A stretch of DNA of 64,000 nucleotides from Lineus longissimus (Eukaryota > Nemertea > Pilidiophora > Heteronemertea > Lineidae), in NCBI RefSeq assembly GCF_910592395.1, contig NC_088322.1:8551431-8615430 (forward strand). The letters are read 5' to 3'. Both the position numbers and the translations under genes were made by a program. Positions within the stretch are counted from its first letter, which is position 1. Each line of letters begins with the position of its first letter. Below the pieces are notes generated by a model, which did not search any database, was not told the DNA's origin, and saw only the letters and a program-made list of their open reading frames with translations. Shown piece after piece: positions 1 through 10,543 of this stretch.

Positions 1-742
1 AAGACAGCAGGGCCAATACTGGGTATTGCAAAATAAATGATGCCATTTTCCGCTGATCCACCCTTGAAAGTCACGTCCCCAGCTTGCCAAGAATCAAATT
101 GGCCTTCCAACTTGCTGTGTTGGCCTGCCCAGGGAACAGATAATTTTTTTTCACGGATAGCCTACGGTGCTTATGGTTGTCCCTTTGTCCTCGTCTTCAA
201 AGGTGTCCCTTTGTCCTCGTCTTCAAAGGAGGTGAGGGTACCTCTCCCAAGGTCACTTTAAGGGCTTTATTACAAAAGACCTATCCCAAATACCGAGAGG
301 CAAATCTGACAAACCCCAATGCAATTTTCTGCCCCTCCCCAATCCCACTGAATCTATATGGATGTCTATTCCGAAAATCCCAGCAGTTTTTTGGTCTATC
401 CCGGCCGGCATCGGCAGGTATTTTAAAATGGAATCCTACATTAGGACTCTGTTTCAAGGAACACCGCCTACTTCTACACCATCTCATAACACATAAATAG
501 TGGCCTAGTTATCAACCAGCCAAACTATAGAGTTAATGTCTGGAGAGAAACATAGTGTACACATAACCACAACACACAGGGCGCGGGTTTATACCCATAA
601 TAAACACGACGGTTGCGAAGCGTCCCATCAGTGTCAACTAAAACTAACTAGCTAGACATTTTAAAATGAATCTGAAGTTTAAAATCATACCAAAAATATC
701 ACCAAAAGTTACCCAGAATGATAAAATAACGAGTTTTCTTAC
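1..742. other. intergenic or intronic stretch, no gene seen
   Basis: If the desaturase at 743-919 is transcribed on the minus strand, this stretch is its first intron. I see no second desaturase exon (no His-box) on the minus strand. A perfect 26-bp tandem duplication lies at 178-203 and 204-229. Nothing else is supported. Confidence 0.5.
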
Positions 743-919
743 CGTCGCGTCTTGACCGGCGAAATGTCCAATGATGCGTGAACCGCCTGGATGTCTTTTC
801 GACCACGCCGTCACATCGAAAACCTCGTCGTTTATAACTAACCATTTGTCGTCCCTCTTATCATGTTTCGAGACCTCATCCCAGGGTATCACCCTGTTAC
901 TTTTTGAACCCTTTCCCAT
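743..919 (-). CDS. FADS2-like: front-end fatty-acid desaturase, first coding exon (cytochrome b5 domain)
   Basis: Seen: on the minus strand an ATG at 919 opens 59 codons that start MGKGSKSNRVIPW and contain a WLVIN segment and a cytochrome b5 heme motif HPGG followed by IGHFAGQDAT. The exon ends at 743 with a clean donor (GACGCGACG|gtaaga), in phase 0. Known: front-end (delta-5/6) desaturases of animals are ER membrane enzymes with an N-terminal cytochrome b5 domain fused to a three-His-box desaturase domain; the b5 part passes electrons to the di-iron centre that desaturates polyunsaturated acyl-CoA. The MGKG start and the exon break after ...DAT match the vertebrate FADS genes. Inference: this is a FADS1/2-type gene whose remaining exons, including all His-boxes, lie beyond the left edge. 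The reading frame past 743 is intron. Substrate position cannot be told from this exon. Confidence 0.85.
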
Positions 920-1573
920 GATTTAGCGGCGAGAAATCCGAAAGTTTTTAGATCGGAATTTTCAAGACATTTCGCAGACGACAAGTCCTTTCTGAAGTGA
1001 GCTAAAAATAGACCTCGCAGTCGGGTCGTTGCAAAACACGGATCGGACGAGCGTGACGTCACGCGAGAGTACCATTCATAAATCCAGGGTTTGCTTTTGT
1101 GTATAAGGGCAGAGACATGTATTCATCCACGACCGGAGTCACATAGAGCTTATCAAAATGTCAAGTTGTGGTAAATACAATGTACATGGCTGGGATGGAC
1201 CAAAGTGGAATTAATTCTCAATCTGTGGTTGATTCTTAATCTACAGAGTCAGGCCATCACAGAAATATGCTTTTTGATAATATTATTTAAGAAAATGTGG
1301 TCTCACCGGTCAGTTTAGAACTTGTACTTTGACAGGGCCATATCAATGCGCCAGTGACGTTTTGATGGATATGGTGTACGGAAATCTCTTTTTCTCAGGC
1401 AATCGGTATTGGAATGTTTTTAAACTTTATTATGCTATTGGCAAAGGGTTCTTCTTGACACATATACAATTTTGTGCAGATTGATTGGTCCAATGAGTAC
1501 TTTTTTACCAAAACTTATGCACAACAATGTACACGTCATGTACACATGTTTTAATAGAGGACTCTGGCCATAA
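920..1573. other. 5' flank of the desaturase; holds a dispersed repeat
   Basis: This stretch includes the presumed promoter side of the desaturase (920 to about 1080, with a TGACGTCAC near 1055) and then the dispersed segment at 1109-1420 described separately. No coding exon with good support is visible. Confidence 0.4.
1109..1420 (+). repeat. dispersed ~300-bp segment, copy 1 (copy 2 at 42619-42915)
   Basis: Both copies begin near GCAGAGACATGTATTC, run collinearly through GAGTCAGGCCATC and TGTGCTTTTTGATAAT (or close variants) and end at a TTTCTCAGGCA.T.GGTATTGGAA block. The spacing is kept over about 300 bp with many substitutions, so it is an old dispersed repeat or duplicated fragment. 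No terminal repeat or coding domain was recognised. Confidence 0.6.
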
Positions 1574-1959
1574 ATGCGGTTTATCAACATTGCGGGCATT
1601 CTCTTTGGGGAAACAGTTCCACTTTTGGCGGGAAACAAGACTTATTCCAACATCCCGAAAGTTGCGTTGGGCCTATCTCTATTGGGCGTATTTATGAGTG
1701 CAAGGTTTCATAAACGTAAGCTAAACACAGATGTTTCGACGTAATATAACTAATACTCAGCTTTACGTTATTGCCTTATTTTGCTTGTACAAAAAATGTA
1801 AATGCACTAGTTCCAGAGAAAAAAAGAGTGTTGGCAATCGCAAAGGACATGGCCACAGACCCCAATCGGACCATTTATCACGATGTGGATGAGTTCGTGA
1901 ATTTCGTAAAGTTTTTATCAAAGGGGCTCGCTTTTTGTGATCCTAATGCGACTGTATAG
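1574..1959 (+). CDS. possible two-exon small membrane protein, unrecognised
   Basis: Seen: an ATG at 1574 opens a hydrophobic 43-codon stretch (MRFINIAGILFGETVP... GLSLLGVFMSA). A possible donor AAG|gtttca follows 1704. A possible acceptor (tactcag) precedes 1761, and the next 199 bases stay open in the matching phase to a TAG at 1959 (…PEKKRVLAIAKDMATDPN…). Joined, this gives 109 residues with two hydrophobic segments (about 1-20 and 30-50) and a polar tail. I do not recognise the family. The donor is weak, and the repeat just upstream also occurs at 42.6 kb, where no matching ORF follows. It could be the end of a longer gene, a pseudogene fragment or chance. Confidence 0.25.
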
Positions 1960-3292
1960 CTCGAGGTGGAAAGATTGTTATTGTTATGACAAATTGTTTG
2001 GTATAAATAATTTATCATGATATAAAAACACTTGACATGATATGATAGACCTACTTCATGGTAACCTCCATCTTTCGACAATCGCACAAACTGCCGGCAG
2101 TAGGCGCTTTATTGATTCAGCCTGCATCCTCCTGCTAAGACTCTGGCTACAGCTAGAGTGAGAACCGGATCAATACAACGAGCTTATGTAGCCTAGCATA
2201 GCTAGCATAGTTGTACATTACATTGACAGGGAGCAACACGCTATGGGTAAGTGCTACGCTATCTGTATATAATTTTCGTCTGTTCGAAGGGGTGTTTGGT
2301 CCCATTTTCTTGCAGCCACACGCCGTTCTGCTTTTTAAATATTCAGCCGGGGAGAGGTGAGCCCTAGCAAAATATAGACTCCCTGGGTCATTTAGTTATC
2401 CTATTCTTTGAGGGACGATCGCCGTTCCACAGTGTTCGGAGTGTAAGCAAAATATTAATTGAAAGTGTTTAGTGTCGCAGGAGGTTTGGGCTGTATACAT
2501 GTACGAGTAAATTCATTTCATCTGAGAGTTACCAAGCCAAAAGATTTTATTCCGGCCCAGGTACACTCCGGATGCAGTGGACCGGCCTCGTCCTGTCGCC
2601 CGGTCCATGTCACGCCAATTGGAGCGGTTGAAAGATATTACCTCTTTACTGTGCCCGAATTCCCGTGGTTCCAGGCTTCTTACGATTTTATAGGAAGATA
2701 TGGGCCTTGGGACGGCTATCTCGGTCTTTCCTGCACGTCCGGATCCTTGGTTTCGTCTGTCCTTTTTTGTCTGCATTCCCTCTCGTTGTTAAGATTAGTG
2801 CCTCTAGACGGCGCTGGTGGTCTTTAGCCGCCAAAACGAAGGGAAAACGATCAAAGATGACAAAATGAACTGCGTTATGCCAGGAAGCTCAATGTCTGTT
2901 GGGAATTTGTGTTGGGAGATTGGAGGTTGCCCACTTCCCAACGCTACCACCAAAAGCATAGGCTGTTGCAGTAGGCCAACAGCCCGGCAACCGAATTAGC
3001 TGCGTTAGGAGTGTAATGAGGCATGCGCTTCGTATCCAAGATTTTCAAGCCCAGGATCCTGACCTCACCCTCGTTGTCTCCGAAGCTGGTATGGGTTAGA
3101 CCAACACTTCGTCCCCAAAGGGCTGAGATCACTATTAACTTCAGTGTGTGATGTGTCACCGAACTGATTGACTTTGGAGTGTAGTCTACATCGGGTCAGT
3201 GGGTATTGGTTTATTCTAAATAATAGCCATTGCCAGGGCGGTTTCAGCCTGAGATCAGGTTTTTGCTATTCTCCTACCTCGTACAAATAGTT

Positions 3293-3336
3293 TGAAATAT
3301 TGAGAGGGGGAGTATATTGTAAATCACTGGTTGTAG
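3293..3336 (+). repeat. AATATTGAGAGGCGGAG-family repeat, member 1
   Basis: This member reads AATATTGAGAGGGGGAGTAT and continues into ATTG.AAA.CACTGGT. It is one of at least five similar short blocks in the window. Confidence 0.5.
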
Positions 3337-4862
3337 TCCTACGTCAGGATGGGGCGGTTTCAGCTCCATCATCAGCATATAATAAATCATTGAATGAGAA
3401 AATCAGTAAAAAAAGGTTATCTGTCCGTCCCATCAATGTAAATATAGATGTAAAAGCTGTCCACATATGAGTGGACCACGTCTTCCTGAGCCTGATGTAT
3501 TGACATTGATAAGCTTTACAGACACGCGCGTGTGGGCGGAGGTAAACGAGGGGAATGCCGCTGGAAGTTCAGTATACTCATTTATCATATAGGCCTATAT
3601 CATTGCGGTATCGGTCAGTCCTCAGGCGCGAGACAAGACCACCATTGGTTTTTTAAGCCTCTCAGCAGTTCAACTGTCAATGTTTGACCGCGACGCATCA
3701 AATACTGCGTGGGGTTGTAAATCTGAAATTTTGATATGATATTCCGGACAGTCGGGCAAGTAAATGGTGAAAAATAAACTGGTAGTTGACCACGGAAATT
3801 TTTTGATAATCGGCAAATTAGACAGACATTGATATTCCCACTCTTTTCAGCCAACTGGCAGAAAAATCTCAAAACACGCCCCCTATTACCATATTAGCAA
3901 AATTCGAAATTAATTTTTTCATCAAATAATTTCTTTATATCTGTAGACTTGCCACAAGAAATATTTTTTCAATACCTCTCCAAATATGTACTTGACAGTT
4001 AAAAACATGTACGCGTCTAATTGATAGGCCACGACCCTCCAACCTATGAATATTCAATGGTGGTATAGTCTCGCGCATATCGGCTGTCTTGGGAGCATCC
4101 CGCCGTGCAATGCCAATCCTTGCTCGCTAATTGCGTAGGGAGTATATCAGACTCGACGCAAGGGCCCAAAGCGCCGCGTAGCGGCAAAAAAGCGAAGCTG
4201 GCGAAACATTTATAACGGGTCACCGTCACTTATTATTGGACTTATAGCGCATTGACGGGGTTGCAACTATTTTGCTTAATAGTGTCACCAGGAAAGAAAA
4301 GCATGCGACCTAACGCCGATCTATTTGTATAAAGTGATAATTGGAAGGTATATAGTAGGAAATATCAATAAAATAATCATTCCATGTCGTCTTTTGAGGG
4401 CATTTTTGATTGTAAAAAATATATGTGTACGTCACCGGAGTCTCTGCAATGATAATTTTATCACAGCAGTCTCGCGCAAGTAGAAGTTCTTTACCTATTA
4501 GTTCTTCACTTATTAGTCCCAATGTCTGGCGCAAAGCCAGACGTTTTCCATTACGATTTCACTACGATGTTTGACAAGAAGGAGCAGTGCGCGAGATATG
4601 CTAATGAGCAGACTTCCCTCGCTTGAGTTTCGGAAGAATATTCCATATCGCGCGAAGCTGACCACTGCTGACTATGACAGGCGTGCATTGGACTGGTACA
4701 GGTTGGAACTGAACATTGAATACGCTGGTGGTGACGCTTTCTGATGAGAAGTTGGCCGTGACTGATGCAGTATCCTTGGACTTGTCCACAGCATCGTTCA
4801 ATCATTGCTCTCCGAGCTGCCTTGATTCTGTACATACCCAAATACTGAGACCAAATGCCTGT

Positions 4863-4918
4863 TGACTGTGCTTTAAGAGAGACTGGCGCCATGCCTAGTC
4901 TCTCTTAAAGCACAGTCA
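4863..4918. repeat. perfect 22-bp hairpin with 12-nt loop
   Basis: The left arm 4863-4884 (TGACTGTGCTTTAAGAGAGA...) and the right arm 4897-4918 are exact reverse complements, separated by GGCGCCATGCCT. Imperfect pairing continues outward for about 8 more bases (4854-4862 with 4919-4927). It could be a short MITE remnant or a pre-miRNA-like hairpin. The sequence alone does not decide. Confidence 0.75.
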
Positions 4919-5127
4919 TTAGACACCAACCCCCTCAGACTCAGAAACCACAAACGCCCAACCCTTCCTGCTACCTTAATACTTCTGGGTCATTTATAGT
5001 GCCGAGCGTTGGCGTGATGTTCAGGATGGCCGGGATGCCCGTGATCTTCACCTAAGAGTAGGCTTTTTTGCTCCTGTACATGCACGTCATAATACAAAAT
5101 ATCGAGAAATATCGAAAAATATCGAGA

Positions 5128-5176
5128 AATATCGAGAGGCGAAAATATTGGAAACCACTGGTGCCAAGATGGTGAT
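5128..5176 (+). repeat. AATATTGAGAGGCGGAG-family repeat, member 2
   Basis: This member reads AATATCGAGAGGCGAAAATA, then TTGGAAACCACTGGTGCCAA. A second partial copy of its right half (TTATTGAAAACCACCGGTGC) lies at 5317-5338. Confidence 0.5.
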
Positions 5177-6337
5177 CTGATGAACTCGGATAGATAACAT
5201 CTCCAGATGCTCCGCAGGCGCATATTGGCCGCCTTGGGAGCGTAACAAAATGTCGTACTAATACTGATCATGGAGTATATGTACAGATTGAAATACATGT
5301 ATCAATAAGCGGCGGGTTATTGAAAACCACCGGTGCCATGATGTAGGTGTGATGTGTGTACAGACGTGTCATGATATTCACAAGGGACAATGGCGGGGTT
5401 GGGGGTAGTGTGGTTTATCCACATTAGAATCCAGGTTGTTCGCCTTTCGTTCCACGTGGCTGATGATGAGGGAGCGTAGATACACGTCACACATAAGGTA
5501 TAGATACAAGATAAGATAATATGATTGGTTATCAAGACACGAGTAGGAGGAGCCAAGAGTCTTAATGCTGTGAGTGATGGTAAGAGGAATATGCAAATTC
5601 CGACAGGAAGATATATACATGTAGTACAAACTGCATGCTCTACTCTCCACATTGAATATCATGACCTACAACACGCACAATCACGTCGTCAATATTTGGC
5701 CATAACCTGAATTGATAATTGATAACGACCAATATCATCATTAATGACCGCGAGTTGGTGTTTTTGTATTAAAACAGCTTCATGGCTGTGTGGAGTTTAC
5801 ACTAAGGATATAGAGGTATTAAGCAAGTAATGAACAATATCATCAAAATTCAAATGAAATTGTGAACTGGCAAAAGGAAAACATTAAGGTAAGATTACAA
5901 TACTTTCTAGCACAACCACCCTTGCTAGACATCGCCTCTCCGAGCCCTAGGCAGTCGATCATAGTGCAACGGGCAACAGGCCGATCCACTGCGTCGGGAG
6001 TGTATCCAGCCCAGGGACAACCAATATCCCCTGCTTCAGGTCAATTCAGAAAGTAATTTCATACTAAGGATGGAATGGATTCAGTAGTGCTTTATGGTCA
6101 CAACCAGAGTGCAGGAATAAAGCCACTTTCAAAGACAGGTTGAAAGTGATCCCATACCCAGGATGGACTGGACTCATTGGTACTTTTATCAGTATACAGG
6201 TGAGACTGTCGTCGCATTCTGAAGTAGCTATCAGGGGCTTAGCAGGCTTTTATGAATACGGGCCCTGTACTCCAATCCAAGACAAGGGTTTGTTTACAAG
6301 CAGAGGTATACATTGCTGTACAAAAAAGCCATCTGTT

Positions 6338-6657
6338 GTGCACAAAACTTCCTTATTTGGAGGAATTCAGTAACCTAACATTGTCTGAGTGATGAAAACA
6401 TGTTTTCAAACATATTCCTAGCAACAGTTCAAATTCATCTGGGTTTTTTTGAATAAGGAGGAAAATGATCACAAAAAGTTAAGAATATTTGCCATGTGAC
6501 CAAATATTCTCAACTTTCTGTGATTTTTTTCTTTTTTACATCAAATCTAAAACGGATAATTTAGAACCGTTGATGTGATCATGTGTTGAATATATGTTTT
6601 CATTGCTCAAGTATAGTTAGGTTATTTGATTCCTCCAAATAAAGGAGTTTTGTGTAC
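6338..6657. mobile_element. ~320-bp palindromic MITE-like element
   Basis: The left end (GTGCACAAAACTTCCTTATT, then TGGAGGAATTCAGTAACCTAAC) is mirrored at the right end (GTTAGGTTATTTGATTCCTCCAAATAAAGGAGTTTTGTGTAC, 6617-6657). Inner segments also pair (GATGAAAACATG with CATGTGTTGAATATATGTTTTC; GAATATTTG with CAAATATTC). It lies just upstream of the glycosyltransferase gene and has no coding capacity. Confidence 0.75.
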
Positions 6658-7057
6658 ATCAGTGTACCAGGGTGAGCCTACACGCCTCACATCCTTTCGC
6701 TGGTCAAGCATATCCAACCGATTATTTTGTCGATGAAGACACTTATTGTCACATATATGCTCCTCCCGCTGCATGCCACTGAGTTCTTAAGACAGCACTT
6801 GCCACTCTAAAATATATACGGTTTTGAATGAACTTGCAATAAGTTCTTCCAATTCTTTCTTGTAAGGATATCTTTATGTTTTTTTCTTCAGAAATCAGAT
6901 ATTTTCAACAAAGACAAGAAAATCTGACCTAAAATACGACTTGGATCAATGGCTGTCCGTGAGATGGGAGGCAGTATAGAAAAAAAACGGCTCGGATAAA
7001 AAGGGATTAAAAGTTTTCTGGGAGTCTTGAGGAAGAGTACAAGACATACAGGACAAA
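6658..7057 (+). promoter_or_regulatory. 5' flank and probable 5'UTR exon boundary of the glycosyltransferase
   Basis: A strong acceptor (polypyrimidine run then TTCTTCAG, ending at 6891) precedes the coding ATG by 166 bases, so the coding exon probably carries a short 5'UTR and an untranslated exon lies upstream. No TATA box was identified. Confidence 0.4.
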
Positions 7058-9578
7058 ATGCCCATTCGGATTAAAACAGACTATCCAGTCGCCATACGAC
7101 GAAGGCCGCGAAATAAGCGACCAGAACTTCCACGAGGGAAGCCCTCAAGGCGTAGTGTCCTCCTGACGCTGACCTTTGTAGTAATGTCTGGCTTCACAAT
7201 CTGGTTATATTTGAGTCAATATATCGACGGACCGGGCGTTGGCACCCTGGGCCCAGACTTCGATTACTCTTGGAGACCGATGAACAACTCACAAGGGACA
7301 TTAACAAGAAAAGGGCACAGAATGTCACTTCCGTTCTGCCGAGGAATATTTCAAAATAATCCAAGAACTATGCAACAGGCAACGACTTATATGAAACATC
7401 GACCTCGTTTTTCAATATCGGATATCACCTACTACCACATGTTGGAAGACTGTGATAGCTTTATCAAAAAGCGCGAATATATAATGCAGACACTTTCCGA
7501 CGAGGAGAAAGAATTTCCTTTAGCGTACGACATCGTGATGTATAAGGAGGTTGAACAGACTGAACGACTGCTGCGCGCCATATATATGCCGCAAAATTAC
7601 TACTGTCTTCACGTGGACAAGAAGTCTCCCGCTATTGTCCACAAAGTGATGGACAGGCTCACACAGTGCTTTCCAAATGTCTTCATGGCGTCGAAATTAG
7701 AAGACGTGGTCTGGGGGACCATGACCGTCCTAGAGGCCGACTTAAACTGCATGAAAGATCTTCTGAAGTTTAAGAAGTGGCGCTACTTTATTAATCTCAC
7801 GGGGCAGGAGATGCCCTTGAAAAGTAACCGGGAGCTTGTCAGGATCCTAAAGGCGTATGATGGTGCAAACGAAATAGAAGGGTACATTGATAAGTAAGTT
7901 TGGGTGGTATGTTCAGGTTTAGATACGATTTATCAAATGAAACCGATTAATAGCCAAGCTGTAAGTTAATCTACAATGCAGCTTTTTAGCATATGCTAGC
8001 TTTTAATTAATACAGAACTACATTTTACTGGAGACAATGAGTATAAAGTAGGTCAAATTGCAAAAATGGAAAGTAAATTTGTATAAATTGCCAAAGGCTA
8101 CAATCTCCATGATGCTCATAGTGAAGATTCACCCTTTGGTAACGTTCTCTTTAATACAGAAATATATAAATCCTCTTATTGCAGCTCATTTAAACCTCGC
8201 TACGAGTATGCCCACGTCAGCTCAAAGGCGACCAAACGCAAGAATCCCCCACCACCGCATCACATCCGTGTCACTCATGGAGCTGTGCATGTCATTGCGA
8301 CGCGGGCGTTCGTTGAATTTGCCATCAATAATCAGACCGCCAAGGATTTTCAAAAGTGGCTGAACAGCACCTTCATTCCCGACGAGTTGTACTTCTCATC
8401 CCTTAATTCTAGCCCCGAGCTGAATGTTCCAGGCGCATATAAAGGTAGAAGATATGTGCACCACATGTCTGTTAAAGGGACAACTTCTTGGGTGTGGTAG
8501 TTACCTGTCTACGCCATTTGTTTAAAGGGGTACGCCGTTCGTAATTACTTGTGGTCCAGTTAAATAGAAATCCAATAATACACAATGCCGTGGTGCAGTT
8601 AATATTATGAATACAAATTCATTTAAACTTGGTATTCATATTATTGTATATCAGTCTACACAACGGCAATGTATTCATAGTATTTGTATATCAGACTACA
8701 CAACGGCAAAGTTGAAATTTATATTTAATATGTATTTTCTCAATTAGACATTTTAAAATTCAAAATTTTTAACGAACGGCGTAGGCCTTTAATGGCTTAT
8801 GCTATGCTCTTGGTATTCATTAAGTTTTCCTGTGGCTCAGGTGAATAGAAATTAATATTATCAATAGTGGTGTTTCACCAACACTTGACACTTATATAGT
8901 AGTCTTTTTGCAGTACATCAGCCTACACAATAGCGGTGTTGAAATGTACATGTACAGTTGCACTACACAATTGTACGTCTTCAAATTCAGGTTGAATTGG
9001 CCTTAATGTTTAACAGAGATGGTAGGATCGAAAAACAGACAGTCTGTGGAACATTTTAACTCGTACCAAAACAAGCATCCAAAACTGTCAGACTTCTCCA
9101 AAATATCAATGCCGTCCTTAACGTCATTTGGCAAGGAAGGTGTTAAAAGTGAGGGTACCTGTAGTGATTACAGATGACTGTCACAGCTTGTAAGGTATGG
9201 GTGCCGAGTTTGGGTTAAGGCCACCACAGACATAGCCGAATGAAAAAAATCATGTCTTTTTTCATTGCAGGCCTCCCAACCAAAGAAGCCTCCCTCAAAC
9301 CATTCCTACTCCGCTACAAACTTTGGCAGCATGCTGACAAATGTGAGGGATACTGGCAGCGGCATGTATGCATCTTCAGCATCCAAGATCTTCCCAGGAT
9401 GATTGGACAGAAACACTTTTTTGTCAACAAGTTTGAACTGGAGTATGACTTTTTGGCCCTTGACTGTATTGAAGAATTGGTTCATAACAAAACGCTCCTG
9501 TCAAGCAGCAAAGACTTCGAATATGATGTCAGTTTTTATCAAGAGTTAGCTCATGTTAAAAATCATGTTAAACTTTGA
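7058..9578 (+). CDS. GCNT-like: beta-1,6-N-acetylglucosaminyltransferase (core-2/I-branching, GT14), complete
   Basis: Seen: three exons, 7058-7893, 8185-8444 and 9271-9578, with donors gtaagt and gtagaa and acceptors ttgcag and attgcag. They join in frame to 467 residues. A short basic cytosolic tail is followed by a signal anchor at about 33-51, then a stem and a luminal catalytic domain. Family-like features are FPLAY (153-157), a YCLHVDKKS block (182-190), the INLTGQEMPLKSN block (245-257), several Cys (94, 132, 183, 204, 231) and IPDELYFSSL (343-352), whose Glu346 aligns with the catalytic base of GCNT1. Known: these type II Golgi enzymes add GlcNAc in beta-1,6 linkage from UDP-GlcNAc to O-glycan core 1 or to polylactosamine. 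Inference: a complete core-2-type enzyme; the exact acceptor is not readable. Intron 2 carries a TTAA element (8526-8788). A possible polyadenylation signal AATAAA is at 10538. Confidence 0.9.
8526..8788 (-). mobile_element. TTAA-flanked MITE with internal 61-bp unit, copy A (intron 2 of the glycosyltransferase)
   Basis: The element is flanked by TTAA at 8522-8525 and 8789-8792. Its ends are AGGGGTACGCCGTTCG and the reverse complement of AGGCCTACGCCGTTCG. The interior holds the unit CAACATTGCCGTTGTGTAGA... in reverse orientation, in about 1-2 diverged copies. Confidence 0.85.
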
Positions 9579-9794
9579 CTGCGATAAGATTTCAAACTTT
9601 GGCTTTATCCTGACAATCGCTTGACCTTGATGAATTTCAACCAACTAATCTTGCAACTTAAAATTTCTCAAATGCAACTTTGGATGTTTTCTTGCGGGCA
9701 ATGTTCATTGGAACACTGGATTCGGAATTGACGTTGTTTACCGTTATTATATCACATATGTTTCAATTGTTTTTCAACAATAGCTTCGCTTTAA

Positions 9795-10020
9795 AGGCCT
9801 ACGCCGTTCGTTAAAAACTTTGAATTCAATTTAAAAACGTCCATTTGCGGAAATACGTACTACATATAAATTTCAACATTGCCGTTGTGTAGACTGATAT
9901 ACAAATACTATGAATACCAAGTTTAACCAAATTTGTACTCATAATAACTGCACTACAGCATTGTGTATCAGTGGATTTCTATTTAACTGGATCACAAGTA
10001 ATTACGAACGGCGTACCCCT
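9795..10020 (+). mobile_element. TTAA-flanked MITE, copy B (single internal unit)
   Basis: Exact TTAA duplications sit at 9791-9794 and 10021-10024. The ends are AGGCCTACGCCGTTCG and CGAACGGCGTACCCCT. One copy of the 61-bp unit is present. This is the cleanest minimal copy in the window. Confidence 0.9.
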
Positions 10021-10537
10021 TTAATGTTTCTTTACATATATTCATTCATATAGGAGGTGGTGGTGTGACATTTTATAGGATTTGCCATACTGTATTGGTT
10101 ATATCAAAGATCATCAAAATAGAAGGATAAACAACTAATGAACGCAGAAGCTGTATATCAAAGCTGCACCCTAACATAGCATTTTACAATGAATCGCTGG
10201 TCTTTTTCACAGTTAGTACAGGTGTGCAATGGATAGTAGTCCCAGGGCTGATAGTCCGTGTAACAATAGCCCGCATTGCTGAATGTTTTGGTTAGGGTTA
10301 GCGGTACAATAGATCATGCTGCTTAATTGATCAAATACAATGCTACCGGACTATGACTCCAGGGGGACTATATCCGCTGTCACACCGGTACATTAGGTGT
10401 AAAAATATGTAAAATCAGTGCCATAGTTGTAATTTCAACTCGATGTGATTTACGGATCTTTGCTGTTGTAAACAGTTTACATCATTCCAACTGTACCTTT
10501 ATACTTGGTGTAAAAACATATCTATTATTTTATTTTG

Positions 10538-10543
10538 AATAAA
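10538..10543 (+). terminator. possible polyadenylation signal (AATAAA)
   Basis: AATAAA lies 960 bases after the glycosyltransferase stop. It is weak evidence on its own because AT-rich DNA has many such hexamers. Confidence 0.25.

Larger units (their letters stand above)
1960..6337. other. intergenic, repeats only
   Basis: No exon is supported. Dispersed repeats are present: an inverted pair of about 60 bp at 2548-2610 and 5950-6015 (shared GCAGTGGA.CGGCCT core), two members of the AATATTGAGAGGCGGAG family near 3293 and 5130, a short run of AATATCGAGA units at 5098-5136, and the hairpin at 4863-4918. Open frames such as 4551-4892 (minus) and 5317-5652 (minus) show no recognisable domain. Confidence 0.5.

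Noticed and set aside
4551-4892. 113-codon minus-strand ORF
   Set aside because: Begins inside the perfect hairpin at 4863-4918 and shows no domain.
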